Origin: UKL13-2 sp043773745
GTDB taxonomy: Bacteria > Pseudomonadota > Gammaproteobacteria > Burkholderiales > Usitatibacteraceae
NCBI GenBank assembly: GCA_043773745.1
Contig: JAYVEV010000043.1
Coordinates: forward strand, 4,301-68,300
DNA length: 64,000 nucleotides
Direction: 5' to 3'
Positions 24,925 to 34,231 of the stretch are shown piece after piece (positions within the stretch are counted from its first letter, which is position 1; every line of letters starts with the position of its first letter). A model generated the notes under the pieces. The model made no database searches and was not told where the DNA came from. It saw nothing but the letters and a program-made list of their open reading frames with translations. A program made the translations under genes and the position numbers.

Positions 24925-26091
24925 TTATTGCGCCAATGGAATGACTGCCCAGTGGCCTTCTATCAATACCAGTTGGCGATCACAGCCAAGCTCATGCGCG
25001 TGCGCATCGTGCCCCGGCAAATGGGTGATCACGGTTTCACCGGCTGCGCGCAGTTGGGTGATAGTTGCTTGCGCGACTCTATCGATTTCTCCAGGCGCGA
25101 GAATCGCACCGCGCGACGGATGATCTGCAATCAGCGGTAGCAGCGACTTTAAATCCATTGAAAAACCCGTTGCAGGCCGTGCGCGGCCAAATGCCTTGCC
25201 GATTTGATCGTAGCGGCCACCACGCGCGACTGCATCTGATGCACCGTTGGCAAAAGCCGCAAAGACGATGCCGCTTTCATAGTTAAAGCCGCCTAACTCG
25301 CCCAGATCGATGCTGACGGCAATACCCTGCGCAGAAAAATGCTGGGCGATTTTGCGCAGTTGTGCGATGGCGTTTTCAATGCGCTCATCTTTTGGCAGCA
25401 CAACAATGGCGCGGTCCAACACCGTTGCATCGCCGTAAAGCGTGGGCAGAGCGCATATAGCCGCGCCAAGATCGCTCTGCGAACCAAGCGAGGCAACCAA
25501 CGCCTTAAGACTTGACGCATCTTTTGCCTCGGTGGCCACAAAGATATCATCGGCAATGGGCTGCGAAACCTTGGCCAGATCAATCAACACTCGAAAAATT
25601 GCCGGATGGCCAATATCAAGCTGCACCGCTTTGACGCCAACCGCACTCAGGGCATCAATCATCAATTGCTGGATTTCAATATCCGCTTCAAGCCCGGCGT
25701 GACCATATAACTCGGCACCCGCCTGAAATGGTTGGCGGCTTTTGCCCAAGCCGGATGGCAAGGTATGCAGCACGCTGCCGGCATAGCAAAGACGCGATAC
25801 GCCCTGACGGTTCAATACGTGCGCATCGATGCGCGCTACTTGCGGCGTGGTATCCGCGCGGATGCCCATGGTGCGGCCGGATAGCTGATCCACCAGCTTG
25901 AAGGTCGCCAAATCCATATCGTGGCCGGTACCGGTGAGCAGTGAATCCACATACTCCATCAGTGGTGGCACCACCAATTCATAACCATGCTGCACGAACA
26001 TATCCAGCGCCAGGCGACGGATATGCTCAAGTTTTCTGGCATCTTGCGGCAGCACGTCTTCAATATGTTCGGGTAGTGCCCAGGTTCTCAT
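24925..26091 (-). CDS. hisZ: ATP phosphoribosyltransferase regulatory subunit
   Basis: 388 residues. It resembles class II histidyl-tRNA synthetase: WALPEHIEDVLPQDARKLEHIRR at the start, then MGIRADTTPQVARIDAH (motif-2 region) and a C-terminal YESGIVFAAF/ARGGRYD stretch. It lacks the anticodon domain and the histidine-activation residues, as HisZ does. HisZ pairs with short-form HisG for the first step of histidine synthesis. hisG is not in the window. The position between hflC/DUF2065 and purA is the standard betaproteobacterial location, which settles the choice between HisZ and HisS; true hisS lies at 34232-35539. Confidence 0.95.
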   Translation of the reverse strand: MRTWALPEHIEDVLPQDARKLEHIRRLALDMFVQHGYELVVPPLMEYVDSLLTGTGHDMDLATFKLVDQLSGRTMGIRADTTPQVARIDAHVLNRQGVSRLCYAGSVLHTLPSGLGKSRQPFQAGAELYGHAGLEADIEIQQLMIDALSAVGVKAVQLDIGHPAIFRVLIDLAKVSQPIADDIFVATEAKDASSLKALVASLGSQSDLGAAICALPTLYGDATVLDRAIVVLPKDERIENAIAQLRKIAQHFSAQGIAVSIDLGELGGFNYESGIVFAAFANGASDAVARGGRYDQIGKAFGRARPATGFSMDLKSLLPLIADHPSRGAILAPGEIDRVAQATITQLRAAGETVITHLPGHDAHAHELGCDRQLVLIEGHWAVIPLAQ

Positions 26092-26118
26092 TTAAGGCTT
26101 CTCATTAATTTCAATTGA

Positions 26119-26304
26119 TCAAACTACAAAATACAATAACACCAGACCTGCCAGCATAGATGCCAGCCCCGCGAGCTGCAAATACGAGTCAGGAAATTCG
26201 GTAATACGTCTAAATGAATCCTTCCAAGCGCGCGGCGCCACAAATGGCATGATGCCCTCAAAAATCAGCATCAGAGCCAGTCCCGCCAGCAGAATTTCAA
26301 TCAC
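26119..26304 (-). CDS. DUF2065 (YjeT-like) small membrane protein
   Basis: 61 residues with two hydrophobic helices (about 3-20 and 42-60) around a short polar loop, PRAWKDSFRRITEFPDS. This matches the DUF2065/YjeT family, which is found beside hflC in many proteobacteria; its function is unknown. It lies 27 bases upstream of hisZ and is separated from hflC by a terminator hairpin, so it probably belongs to the hisZ-purA transcript. Confidence 0.88.
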   Translation of the reverse strand: MIEILLAGLALMLIFEGIMPFVAPRAWKDSFRRITEFPDSYLQLAGLASMLAGLVLLYFVV

Positions 26305-26323
26305 AGTTTCAAACCCTCAAGAC

Positions 26324-26359
26324 GCAAAAACGGCGCGAACCTGTTTGGAACGCGCCGTT
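26324..26359 (-). terminator. Rho-independent terminator after hflC
   Basis: Perfect 9-base arms at 26329-26337 and 26351-26359 form a GC-rich stem with a 13-base loop, followed on the minus strand by TTTTT (stem end plus T-run). It separates the hfq-hflX-hflK-hflC unit from the DUF2065-hisZ-purA unit. Confidence 0.8.
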
Positions 26360-26433
26360 AACGGATTATACGGAAGTTTTTAGGTTTTGCTTATTTCTAT
26401 GCGGCTTTAGAGAAACTTAATGACGCTTTTAAA

Positions 26434-27312
26434 TTACTTGCCGCTCTTGTTCGGATTTTTCAGATATTTGAACAAATCGGAACTCGGGTCTAGCACCATC
26501 AAGTCAGTCTTGTTACGGAAGCTGTTTTTATAGACATCCATGCTGCGATAGAAGGCATAAAACTCGGCGTTTTTGGTAAACGCTCCAGCGTAAATTTTAG
26601 CCGCTGTTGCATCACCCTCACCCTTGATTTTTTGCGCATCACGATAGGCTTCAGCCAAAATAACTTCACGCTGGCGCTCTGCATCGGCACGAATTTTTTC
26701 CGCCTCGCCGGAGCCGGTGGAACGCAGCTCATTGGCAACACGTTTGCGCTCGGAATCCATACGCCGATAAACGTCCGCACTGATTTCAGGCACCAAATCA
26801 ACGCGCTTTAGGCGCACATCAAGCACCTCGATACCAATGCTGCGCGCATCTTTATCGGTGCGAATGCGCAGGTTATCCATAATCTTGTTGCGCTCGCCGG
26901 AAATCACTTCTGCCAAATTACGCTGGCCAAATTCGGCGCGCAGATCATCATTCACGCTTTGCGCAAGCCGCACTTCAGCCCGGACAAAATCACCGCCGGT
27001 CGAGACGAAAAATTGTTTTACATCAACGATGCGATATTTGACGAAAGTATCAACCAGCACATTGTTTTTTTCCTTGGTTTGAATGCGCTCTGGCTCTTTG
27101 GGGTCGAGGGTCTGAATCCGCGTGTCATAGAGGCGGACATTTTCAACGAACGGCAGCTTGAAATACAGGCCCGGGCTGGTCTGAATGGCAACCACCTCCC
27201 CCAGACGAAACTTGATCGCTGCCTGACGTTGATCGACCGTATAGGCAGATAGCACCAGAGCCAACAGCAGCACGATCAGGCCGATGACAATGGAAGGAAT
27301 ATTTTTTTGCAT
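26434..27312 (-). CDS. hflC: FtsH protease activity modulator HflC
   Basis: 292 residues. There is one N-terminal membrane helix (about 6-25), then an SPFH/band-7 domain with VDQRQAAIKFRLGEVV and a helical C-terminal part (SERKRVANELRSTGSGEAEKIRADAERQ) typical of HflC. HflC and HflK form a large cage around the membrane protease FtsH and control its access to substrates. It follows hflK by 29 bases and is the last gene before a strong terminator. Confidence 0.97.
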   Translation of the reverse strand: MQKNIPSIVIGLIVLLLALVLSAYTVDQRQAAIKFRLGEVVAIQTSPGLYFKLPFVENVRLYDTRIQTLDPKEPERIQTKEKNNVLVDTFVKYRIVDVKQFFVSTGGDFVRAEVRLAQSVNDDLRAEFGQRNLAEVISGERNKIMDNLRIRTDKDARSIGIEVLDVRLKRVDLVPEISADVYRRMDSERKRVANELRSTGSGEAEKIRADAERQREVILAEAYRDAQKIKGEGDATAAKIYAGAFTKNAEFYAFYRSMDVYKNSFRNKTDLMVLDPSSDLFKYLKNPNKSGK

Positions 27313-27341
27313 AATAATGTTCTCTTTATTCCGTTGCGTAA

Positions 27342-28562
27342 TTAGCGATTGCGCAGCGAATTGGCGCGCGTTGTATCAGCCGGTGCCGTGATGACTGCGG
27401 ATGTGGCCGGTGTATCAAGCGCAGTGGGCGTCACATTCCGCGGCGTTGAATTATCACTGTTGATTGGCGCGGCTGATGGCGCGGTGGATTGAATCAGTTT
27501 ATCCAGCGGCAAATACAACAAGTTCTGACCGCCTTTTTGATCAACCAATACTTTGCTCGCGCTTTGCATTATCTGCTGCATGGCATCCAGATACATACGC
27601 TCGCGGGTAACGCCGGGGGCTTTTTCATACTCCGACAGCACTTGCGAAAAGCGCGAGGCATCACCCTGCGCAGTAGCAATGACGCGCTGCTTATGGCCTT
27701 GCGCTTCTTCCATCAGGCGAGCCGCCGCGCCCTTTGTTTTGGGCAGAATATCATTGGCATAAGCTTCGCCTTCATTTTTCAAACGCTCGCGATCTTGCTT
27801 GGCACGCACCGCATCGTCAAAACTGTTTTGCACCTGCTGCGGCGGCTGGGCATTTTGCATGGTCACGGTCGACACTTGAACCCCAGTCTTGTAACGATCC
27901 AGAATTGTCTGCATCAGGACTCTGGCACGCGCACCGATATCGGCACGCCCCTCGTAAAGCACAAAATCCATTTTGCTTTTACCGACGATTTCGCGCATGG
28001 CGGTTTCAGCCGCCTGGCGTACCGCTTCATCAGGCTCGCGGTTAAAAAACAGGAAATCTTCCGGGCTCTTTAAGGTGTATTGCACTGCAAACTGGACATC
28101 AACAATATTTTGATCCTCAGTCAGCATCAGCGACTCTTCAGGCACTTTGGTCTTTTGATTGTTGCGATGTCCTACCTCGATGGCGCGCACTTGCGAGACA
28201 TTCACAACCTCAACCGATTCAAATGGATAAGGAATACGCCAGCGTGGACCCGGCTGGGTTGTCTGGTTATATTTTCCCAAGCGCAATTCAACGCCGCGCT
28301 TACCCTCTTCGACAATATAAAAACCGCTGGCAAGCCATACCGCCAATGCCAGACCAAACGCTAACGCGAATCCGCCGCCCATCGCCGCTTTGCTAGGACC
28401 GCCGGAAAAATTATCATTACCACCACCATTGCCGGTGTTGGCTTTTTTACCGAACAGGTTGTTTAATTTTTGACCGAGCTTATTGAATATCTCATTCAGG
28501 TCAGGCGGGCCTTCGTCTTTATTACCGCCTCGTTTACCCCATTGCGGGTCGTTGAGCGACAT
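27342..28562 (-). CDS. hflK: FtsH protease activity modulator HflK
   Basis: From MSLNDPQWGKRGGNK (start 28562) the protein is 406 residues and matches the usual betaproteobacterial HflK N-terminus. It has a glycine-rich cytosolic region, one membrane helix (FALAFGLALAVWLASGFYIV), the SPFH domain and a coiled-coil region. The same frame is open upstream to an ATG at 28721, which would add 53 residues including a hydrophobic stretch (LLWPLAVLAYPAFWLGYQI). That ATG has GGAG in front, while the 28562 ATG has no clear ribosome site, so the start is uncertain. The partner HflC lies directly downstream. Confidence 0.95.
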   Translation of the reverse strand: MSLNDPQWGKRGGNKDEGPPDLNEIFNKLGQKLNNLFGKKANTGNGGGNDNFSGGPSKAAMGGGFALAFGLALAVWLASGFYIVEEGKRGVELRLGKYNQTTQPGPRWRIPYPFESVEVVNVSQVRAIEVGHRNNQKTKVPEESLMLTEDQNIVDVQFAVQYTLKSPEDFLFFNREPDEAVRQAAETAMREIVGKSKMDFVLYEGRADIGARARVLMQTILDRYKTGVQVSTVTMQNAQPPQQVQNSFDDAVRAKQDRERLKNEGEAYANDILPKTKGAAARLMEEAQGHKQRVIATAQGDASRFSQVLSEYEKAPGVTRERMYLDAMQQIMQSASKVLVDQKGGQNLLYLPLDKLIQSTAPSAAPINSDNSTPRNVTPTALDTPATSAVITAPADTTRANSLRNR

Positions 28563-28723
28563 CTCGGTAGCGTTGTTGCCAACTTCAGCGCCAGCTGCAA
28601 TAATGGAGATCTTGCCTCGCATTTTTTTGATTTGATAGCCCAGCCAAAAAGCCGGGTACGCTAACACGGCCAAGGGCCATAACAACGCACGTTGATTCAG
28701 CGCTTGCAAAGGTCGAAACATAC

Positions 28724-29965
28724 TCAATTTACTCCGAGGTGCGCAAACGATTGCGATCGCGCTTGATCAATCGAAACAGCTTCATTTTTATCACTTACCT
28801 GCAAATACCTATCTGACATCGGCTCCGTGCTTCCAAGCCGGGGCATCATCGCCGCATATTCATGGATGGAATCACGCAGCAAATCCATCCCTGCGCCGGT
28901 TGCAGCACTGACGCGTAATTCAGCAATTTTACCACTCTCGTCACGCAGTGCGACCGGCATGACTGCTGATAATGACGTGTCTACTTGCAGATCAATTTTG
29001 TTGTAAACCACCATCTGAGGAATCATTTCAGCACTAATTTCAGTTAATACCTTATTAACTTCTGCGATTTGCTCATCGCGCCCTGGATTAGAGGCATCAA
29101 CCACATGCAACAGCAAGTCAGCTTCCATTGCCTCTGTCAGCGTGGCATGAAAGGCCGCTACCAGCCCGTGCGGCAAATTGCGAATGAATCCGACCGTATC
29201 CGATAGTGTCACATTGATATTCGGCGCGACATAGAGACGTCGTGTGGTGGTATCAAGCGTTGCAAACAGCTGATCTGCCACGTAAGCGCCTGAACGAGTG
29301 AGGCGATTAAATAAGGTTGATTTACCTGCGTTGGTATAGCCAACAATCGACACAGAAAATGTGCCGGCACGACGACGGCTTGCGCGCTGCGTATTACGTT
29401 GCTGGCCTAATTTCTTGAGCTTTTCTTTCAGCCTTTTGACTTTATCACCCACCATACGACGATCAAGCTCAAGCTGCGATTCGCCGGGGCCACCGCGCAC
29501 GCTGATACCGCCACGCTGGCGCTCTAGGTGAGTCCAGCCTTTTACCAAGCGCGTCATCAAATGCTGCATTTGGGCTAATTCAACTTGGAGTTTGCCCTCG
29601 GCAGAACGGGCGCGCTGGGCAAAAATATCAAGAATCAAGTCGGTGCGATCAATCACCCGTACACCAACAATTTTTTCGATGTTACGAATCTGAATCGGTG
29701 AAAGTTGGTGGTTGAATACCACCAGCGATGCATTGGTTTGCGACACGGTCTCCGCGATTTCTTCTACTTTGCCGCTACCTGCAAAGGTCGCCGTATCAGG
29801 CTTGTAACGCTTGCCTGTCAAGGTTGCAGCGACTTTGGCACCCGCGCTTGAAATCAACTCGCGCGCTTCCGAAAGTTGCGCGTCAAAATGTACATCATCA
29901 AAATTGATTCCGACTAGTACGGCAGCGCCTTGCGGCGACACGGAATCAGCGAAATTTGGTTTCAT
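28724..29965 (-). CDS. hflX: Ribosome-associated GTPase HflX
   Basis: 413 residues from the ATG at 29963-29965; a longer TTG-initiated frame to 30016 is less likely. The N-terminal HflX domain (GSGKVEEIAE; VRVIDRTDLILDIFAQRARSAEGKLQVELAQ) is followed by a coiled coil and a GTPase domain with G1 GYTNAGKST, DTVGFI (G3) and NKID (G4). HflX splits or rescues stalled ribosomes under stress. It lies between hfq and hflK as in most proteobacteria. Its stop overlaps the possible upstream start of hflK. Confidence 0.96.
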   Translation of the reverse strand: MKPNFADSVSPQGAAVLVGINFDDVHFDAQLSEARELISSAGAKVAATLTGKRYKPDTATFAGSGKVEEIAETVSQTNASLVVFNHQLSPIQIRNIEKIVGVRVIDRTDLILDIFAQRARSAEGKLQVELAQMQHLMTRLVKGWTHLERQRGGISVRGGPGESQLELDRRMVGDKVKRLKEKLKKLGQQRNTQRASRRRAGTFSVSIVGYTNAGKSTLFNRLTRSGAYVADQLFATLDTTTRRLYVAPNINVTLSDTVGFIRNLPHGLVAAFHATLTEAMEADLLLHVVDASNPGRDEQIAEVNKVLTEISAEMIPQMVVYNKIDLQVDTSLSAVMPVALRDESGKIAELRVSAATGAGMDLLRDSIHEYAAMMPRLGSTEPMSDRYLQVSDKNEAVSIDQARSQSFAHLGVN

Positions 29966-30059
29966 TATTTTAGTGGGTTGAACTTCTGAAACGCTCGTAA
30001 ATATGCTGCCTCGCAAGGAGACAGGTATTTTGTGAATCTGGACTGCATTTGACTCCTGA

Positions 30060-30083
30060 CAAGGCTGCTGACTGGCAGCCTTG
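30060..30083 (-). terminator. Hairpin between hfq and hflX
   Basis: Perfect 9-base arms (30060-30068 and 30075-30083) with a 6-base loop lie 22 bases after the hfq stop. No T-run follows on the minus strand, so this may be an mRNA-processing or stability element or a partial terminator rather than a full stop. Confidence 0.4.
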
Positions 30084-30105
30084 CACGCGGCGCTCCGGCA
30101 AAATA

Positions 30106-30345
30106 TTAACCTTCGTCCGGCGCTTCAAATGGGATCGAGACCGCACGCGCAGGCACTACGGTAGAGATGGCGTGCTTATAAACCATCTGCGTGACCGTAT
30201 TCTTCAATAGCACAACGTATTGGTCAAAGGATTCAATCTGGCCTTGCAGCTTAATACCGTTCACGAGGTAAATCGAAACGGGGACATGTTCCTTACGCAA
30301 AATGTTAAGGAATGGGTCTTGTAGTAGTTGCCCTTTTGCGCTCAT
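30106..30345 (-). CDS. hfq: RNA chaperone Hfq
   Basis: 79 residues from the ATG at 30343-30345, preceded by GGAG; an upstream TTG at 30366 lies before that site and is rejected. KGQLLQDPFLNILRKEHVPVSIYLVNGIKLQGQIESFD is the Sm1 motif region and YKHAISTVVP the Sm2 motif. The short acidic tail ends the protein, as in other betaproteobacteria. Hfq hexamers pair small RNAs with mRNAs. (The Sm1 stretch is quoted in two overlapping parts: KGQLLQDPFLNILRK and VNGIKLQGQIESFD.). Confidence 0.98.
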   Translation of the reverse strand: MSAKGQLLQDPFLNILRKEHVPVSIYLVNGIKLQGQIESFDQYVVLLKNTVTQMVYKHAISTVVPARAVSIPFEAPDEG

Positions 30346-30722
30346 TTTTTTATTCTCCAGCTTCAAGTTTCAGTTAACAACAACGCAGTAAATTAGCGTC
30401 CGAATGGTAATAATACGTGAACACGGGATTGTTTGTTTCAAATCGTGTAACAACCCAAAACCCCCAACCCACAATGCGCCTTTGTAGAGACAGAGGAATT
30501 CATCGCCGGTTCCCTTGTGCTCTCAAGTATGTGTTTTTGGCTTATTTTTTTGGCCTACATATCGCGCCCAATATCAAGTTCGGCCATGAGCGCTGAACGG
30601 CCAGGGCTTATCCGTGACTAAGCTCAATATTGCTGTTGCATCATATAAATGCTGCCAAAGTGGCGTCTTTTCAAGGGGCAAGCACCAAAACGAAACAAAA
30701 GCAGCACAAAACCTTGCCAATA
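30346..30722. other. 377-base gap between der and hfq
   Basis: No gene is visible. The hfq promoter should lie at its left side; an AT-rich stretch around 30400-30440 (minus strand) is a candidate, but no clean -35/-10 pair can be named. Open frames on the plus strand near 30614-30929 overlap the der 3' end and have no family resemblance. Confidence 0.4.
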
Positions 30723-32129
30723 TCAGGCGAATTTCCGTTTCATACGGATGCGGCCACGGCGGCGCTGGTTTTCCTGGCTCGCTGTCAGCACCTGCGGCTT
30801 GCGATTCGCGTAAGGGTTGTGGCTCTTCTTCAGCTCGACTCTCAATGGCGTGCCCTTGAGCTTGAATGCATCCCGGAAAGTATTTTCGAGATAACGCACG
30901 TAGCTATCAGCCAGACCATCCAGCCCTGAACCGTGTACAACCACTATCGGTGGATTATGGCCCCCTTGGTGTGCATAGCGTAATTTTGGGCGATGCAGGC
31001 CATTCATTGGCGGCTGATGGGCAGCCGTAGCAGCGATCAGCGCCCGCGTCAGCTTGGGCGTGGAGAGTTTGGACATGGCTGCCGCAAACGCTTCATCAAT
31101 CGACTTGAAGAGCGGTGCCAAGCCCATCCCATCCTTGGCCGAGACCGTGTGCATCCGGGCAAAATCGAGAAAATGCAGTTTTCGGTCAAAATCGCTTTTT
31201 GTACGCTCTCGAGTGTAATCGTCGAGGTTGTCCCACTTGTTGATACCCACTACGACAGCCCGCCCAGATTCCAGCACAAAGCCGGCAATATGCGCATCTT
31301 GGTCAGACACTTCCTGGCGTGCGTCGAGCAGCAACACCACCACATGCGCGTCTTCAATGGCTTGCAGGGTTTTAATGACAGAAAATTTTTCAACCGCCTC
31401 GAATACTTTACCTTTGCGGCGAATGCCAGCAGTGTCAATCAGGGTGTAATTTTTATCGTGGAAAGTCAGTGGAATATAAATCGAATCGCGCGTTGTACCT
31501 GGCTCATCGAAGGCAATGACACGCTCTTCACCGAGCAAGCGATTAACCAGCGTTGATTTGCCCACATTGGGGCGGCCCACAATCGCCACACGCGGTGTAT
31601 CAGGATCAAGGTTTTCTTCCGCCTCGGGAAAATGCTGCAGCACATCCTCAATGAGTTGCCGTGTGCCCTCGCCATGCGCAGCAGAAATAGCCACCGGGTC
31701 ACCCAGCCCTAGCTCATGAAACTCGGCACAAACTACTTCCTCGTTCATGCCCTCGGCTTTATTAACCGCGATCGCCATTGGAATTCCGCGACCTTGTGCA
31801 TCCCGGCGCAGACGTTCACCAATAATTTTATCCTGAGGCGTAAGGCCCTGGCGACCATCTACGACGAAAATAACCGCATCCGCTTCGGCAATGGCTTGCA
31901 AAGTCTGTTTTGCCATTTCATGCAGGATGCCGTCAGTTACCTTGGGCTCAAAGCCACCGGTATCAACGCATAAATAGGGCTTGGAGGCGCCGCGTCCGTG
32001 GCCGTAGTGACGATCGCGCGTCAAGCCCGGCATATCCGCTACCAAAGCGTCACGGGTTTTCGTGAGGCGGTTGAAAAGCATGGATTTGCCGACGTTCGGG
32101 CGTCCGACAATAACAATGGTGGGTTTCAT
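30723..32129 (-). CDS. der: Ribosome biogenesis GTPase Der (EngA)
   Basis: 468 residues from the ATG at 32127-32129 (MKPTIVIVGRPNVGKS); a longer frame to 32183 adds an unlikely leader. There are two tandem GTPase domains, with P-loops GRPNVGKSMLFNRL (about 8) and GRPNVGKSTLVNRLL (about 180), and a C-terminal KH-like domain with a basic tail (RIRMKRKFA). Der matures the 50S subunit. It is separated from bamB by 145 bases. Confidence 0.98.
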   Translation of the reverse strand: MKPTIVIVGRPNVGKSMLFNRLTKTRDALVADMPGLTRDRHYGHGRGASKPYLCVDTGGFEPKVTDGILHEMAKQTLQAIAEADAVIFVVDGRQGLTPQDKIIGERLRRDAQGRGIPMAIAVNKAEGMNEEVVCAEFHELGLGDPVAISAAHGEGTRQLIEDVLQHFPEAEENLDPDTPRVAIVGRPNVGKSTLVNRLLGEERVIAFDEPGTTRDSIYIPLTFHDKNYTLIDTAGIRRKGKVFEAVEKFSVIKTLQAIEDAHVVVLLLDARQEVSDQDAHIAGFVLESGRAVVVGINKWDNLDDYTRERTKSDFDRKLHFLDFARMHTVSAKDGMGLAPLFKSIDEAFAAAMSKLSTPKLTRALIAATAAHQPPMNGLHRPKLRYAHQGGHNPPIVVVHGSGLDGLADSYVRYLENTFRDAFKLKGTPLRVELKKSHNPYANRKPQVLTASQENQRRRGRIRMKRKFA

Positions 32130-32274
32130 TTTTTCTAAACTTAATGCTACCGCCAATAAGGAGGAGCCGTGCAAGCGTGGCATAGAGCCACGCTCTGGTT
32201 ACTTTCGAAGCGTGTAACGAAAGCGAAAACGGAAAGCGATATCTGACTGCTGCGTTAATACAAAATTACGGGGT

Positions 32275-33453
32275 TTATCGGACTGACAGGGCGTAAACAC
32301 CGCCTTTAGCAGTTTGTACAATCGCCCGCTCGCCGTTCTGCAACAACGCAACCACGGCGCTACCGTCTGTGCTTACGCGTCCGATCAACTCACCATTTTC
32401 AGTTGACAACAAGTGCACTAAACCATTGGCATCACCAATCAGTACTTTACCTTTAAAGGCCAATGGCGTGCGTGGCTCACGGCGCTGCAATTTATCCTGC
32501 TTCCAGACGGTCGCACCGGAGGTTTTATCCAGCGCATAAACATTGCCTTCATAGTCGGCAACATATAAATATTTAGCATCGACAGCCACCCCATCGGCGC
32601 TCGAAATTTCTCGTGACCACAGCACATTGCCATTCAGGGTTTCAACACATCCGGTGCGGCCCTGATAGACGGCCGCACAAACCCGTGGGTCATCCAGCAC
32701 TGGCACCCCGGCCACATCTGCCACGCGTTCAAGCTCGGTTGAGCCGCGCGGAGTAGAAAGGGTTGCTTCCCACGTTGGCTTACCGCCTTCCGCCTCGATT
32801 GCAACCAGCTTACCACCGGCATAGCCAGCATAGATGGTGCCGCGATTAACGACCACACTGGCATTGGTCCGCAGCGTCAAGGCAGGCGCCTGGCGCTGGA
32901 ATACCCATTTACGTTTGCCGTCGGCACGATTCAACGCAAAAATGCGGCCGTCTGCGGTCCGAACAATGACATTGAGACCAACCAGCACAGGAGCAGCCAA
33001 TACTTCCCCACTCACCTGACTTTTCCACAACGGGCGTCCGGCAGAATCAAACGCTAGGACTTCGCCTTTGTTGCTGGCCACGGCAACCATGTTGTCACCG
33101 AGACCGACGCCACCAGTCAAAGGAATCTTTGCCTCAATGCGGCTAACTTGACGGCCACCCTCGTCAGATAACGCAACAATGCCGCTATCGTGAGTCGCGA
33201 CATAAACCAATTTATCGGCAAAAGCTGGCGTAAACAGGTAGCCCGCCGATTTACCAACACTGGCCGACCAGACAATAGCAAGCTCGGAATTTTTCAATTC
33301 GGGAAGCGCTACCGGCTTCGGTTTATTGCTATCAAAAAGACCACAGCCCGCCACGACCACACATAACGTGGCCGCAACGCTGGCGCGCGTTAGACGAAAT
33401 CTTGATTTGAATGCCATTGCAGGGTTAAAAACCGACCTTAATGCATTACTCAC
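32275..33453 (-). CDS. bamB: Outer membrane protein assembly factor BamB
   Basis: 392 residues. The GTG start at 33453 overlaps the yfgM stop (GTGA) and has AAAGGA eight bases upstream. An ATG at 33417 is an alternative but has no ribosome site. The lipoprotein signal ends VVAGCGLFD, with Cys at about 37. PQQ-like propeller repeats follow (VYVATHDSGIVALS, GRIFALNRADGKRKWVFQ, LYVADYEGNVYALDKTSGATVWKQ). BamB is the periplasmic propeller lipoprotein of the BAM complex that inserts beta-barrel proteins. The yfgM-bamB-der order is standard. Confidence 0.96.
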   Translation of the reverse strand: MSNALRSVFNPAMAFKSRFRLTRASVAATLCVVVAGCGLFDSNKPKPVALPELKNSELAIVWSASVGKSAGYLFTPAFADKLVYVATHDSGIVALSDEGGRQVSRIEAKIPLTGGVGLGDNMVAVASNKGEVLAFDSAGRPLWKSQVSGEVLAAPVLVGLNVIVRTADGRIFALNRADGKRKWVFQRQAPALTLRTNASVVVNRGTIYAGYAGGKLVAIEAEGGKPTWEATLSTPRGSTELERVADVAGVPVLDDPRVCAAVYQGRTGCVETLNGNVLWSREISSADGVAVDAKYLYVADYEGNVYALDKTSGATVWKQDKLQRREPRTPLAFKGKVLIGDANGLVHLLSTENGELIGRVSTDGSAVVALLQNGERAIVQTAKGGVYALSVR

Positions 33454-34172
33454 TTAGTAGTTCCTTTATTATCTTTGCTTTCTTTACTGTCTTTGCCGTC
33501 AGATTTTGACTCAGGTTTCTTGCTGGCATCGGAACCACCAAACGCGTCCAGTTTCGCTTGCGAAATGGCTTTCAACGCGCTGCGCGTATCGGCTTTATCG
33601 ACCGCCATTTGATATGCTGCACGTGCATCATCGCGTTTGCCTTGAGCAGCAAAAATGTCGCCCTTAAGATCGGCCAAGCTTGATTGGAACGCATCTTCCT
33701 TGACGCCTTCCAGTGTTTTAAGTGCGCCATCATAGTCTTTGGTTTCTAGCATTACGGTCGCCAAACGCAAGCGTGCCGTAGTGCGATGGGTATCGCGACC
33801 CTTATCTACAACCCATTGCAGATGACTTTTTGCGGCCGCAAAATCGCCGGCTTCAAATGCTGCTTTCGCCGCCATTAATTGCGCTTCTGTAGCCTGAAAA
33901 GTGCCAGGGAATTTTTCAACCAGTGTATTCACAGCATCAGAGAGTTTTTTGGATTCTTTGCTGGCCGTGACTTCGTCCGCCGTCTTTTTTACGCTCTTAA
34001 ACAATACTTCTGCTTGTTCGGTCTGTGATTTCTGGTAATAGCGATAACCCTGCACGCTAACGATGCCAAGCACCACCACCACGACACCCGTGCTGACCCA
34101 ATTACCCCATTTATCCCACCAGTCTTTAAGGGCGGAGATACGTTCTTGTTCTTCTAAATCGTAAGTTGACAT
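33450..34172 (-). CDS. yfgM: YfgM-like TPR protein (SecYEG ancillary factor)
   Basis: 240 residues. It has a cytosolic N-terminus (DLEEQERISALKDWWDKWG), one membrane helix (about 24-42), then a periplasmic TPR-like domain (VEKFPGTFQATEAQLMAAKAAFE; ARLRLATVMLETKDYDGAL). The C-terminal 30 residues are Lys/Asp/Ser-rich. YfgM works with PpiD and SecYEG in folding exported proteins. It lies 59 bases after hisS and overlaps bamB by 4 bases. Confidence 0.93.
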   Translation of the reverse strand: MSTYDLEEQERISALKDWWDKWGNWVSTGVVVVVLGIVSVQGYRYYQKSQTEQAEVLFKSVKKTADEVTASKESKKLSDAVNTLVEKFPGTFQATEAQLMAAKAAFEAGDFAAAKSHLQWVVDKGRDTHRTTARLRLATVMLETKDYDGALKTLEGVKEDAFQSSLADLKGDIFAAQGKRDDARAAYQMAVDKADTRSALKAISQAKLDAFGGSDASKKPESKSDGKDSKESKDNKGTTK

Positions 34173-34231
34173 GTAAAACTTTCACTGATTGCTAAAAAAT
34201 GGTTTGAAATAGTCCTGCTATTTTTTGCTGC

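Noticed and set aside
24925..26091. A second hisS
   Set aside because: The protein resembles histidyl-tRNA synthetase but lacks the anticodon domain and lies at the standard hisZ position next to purA.
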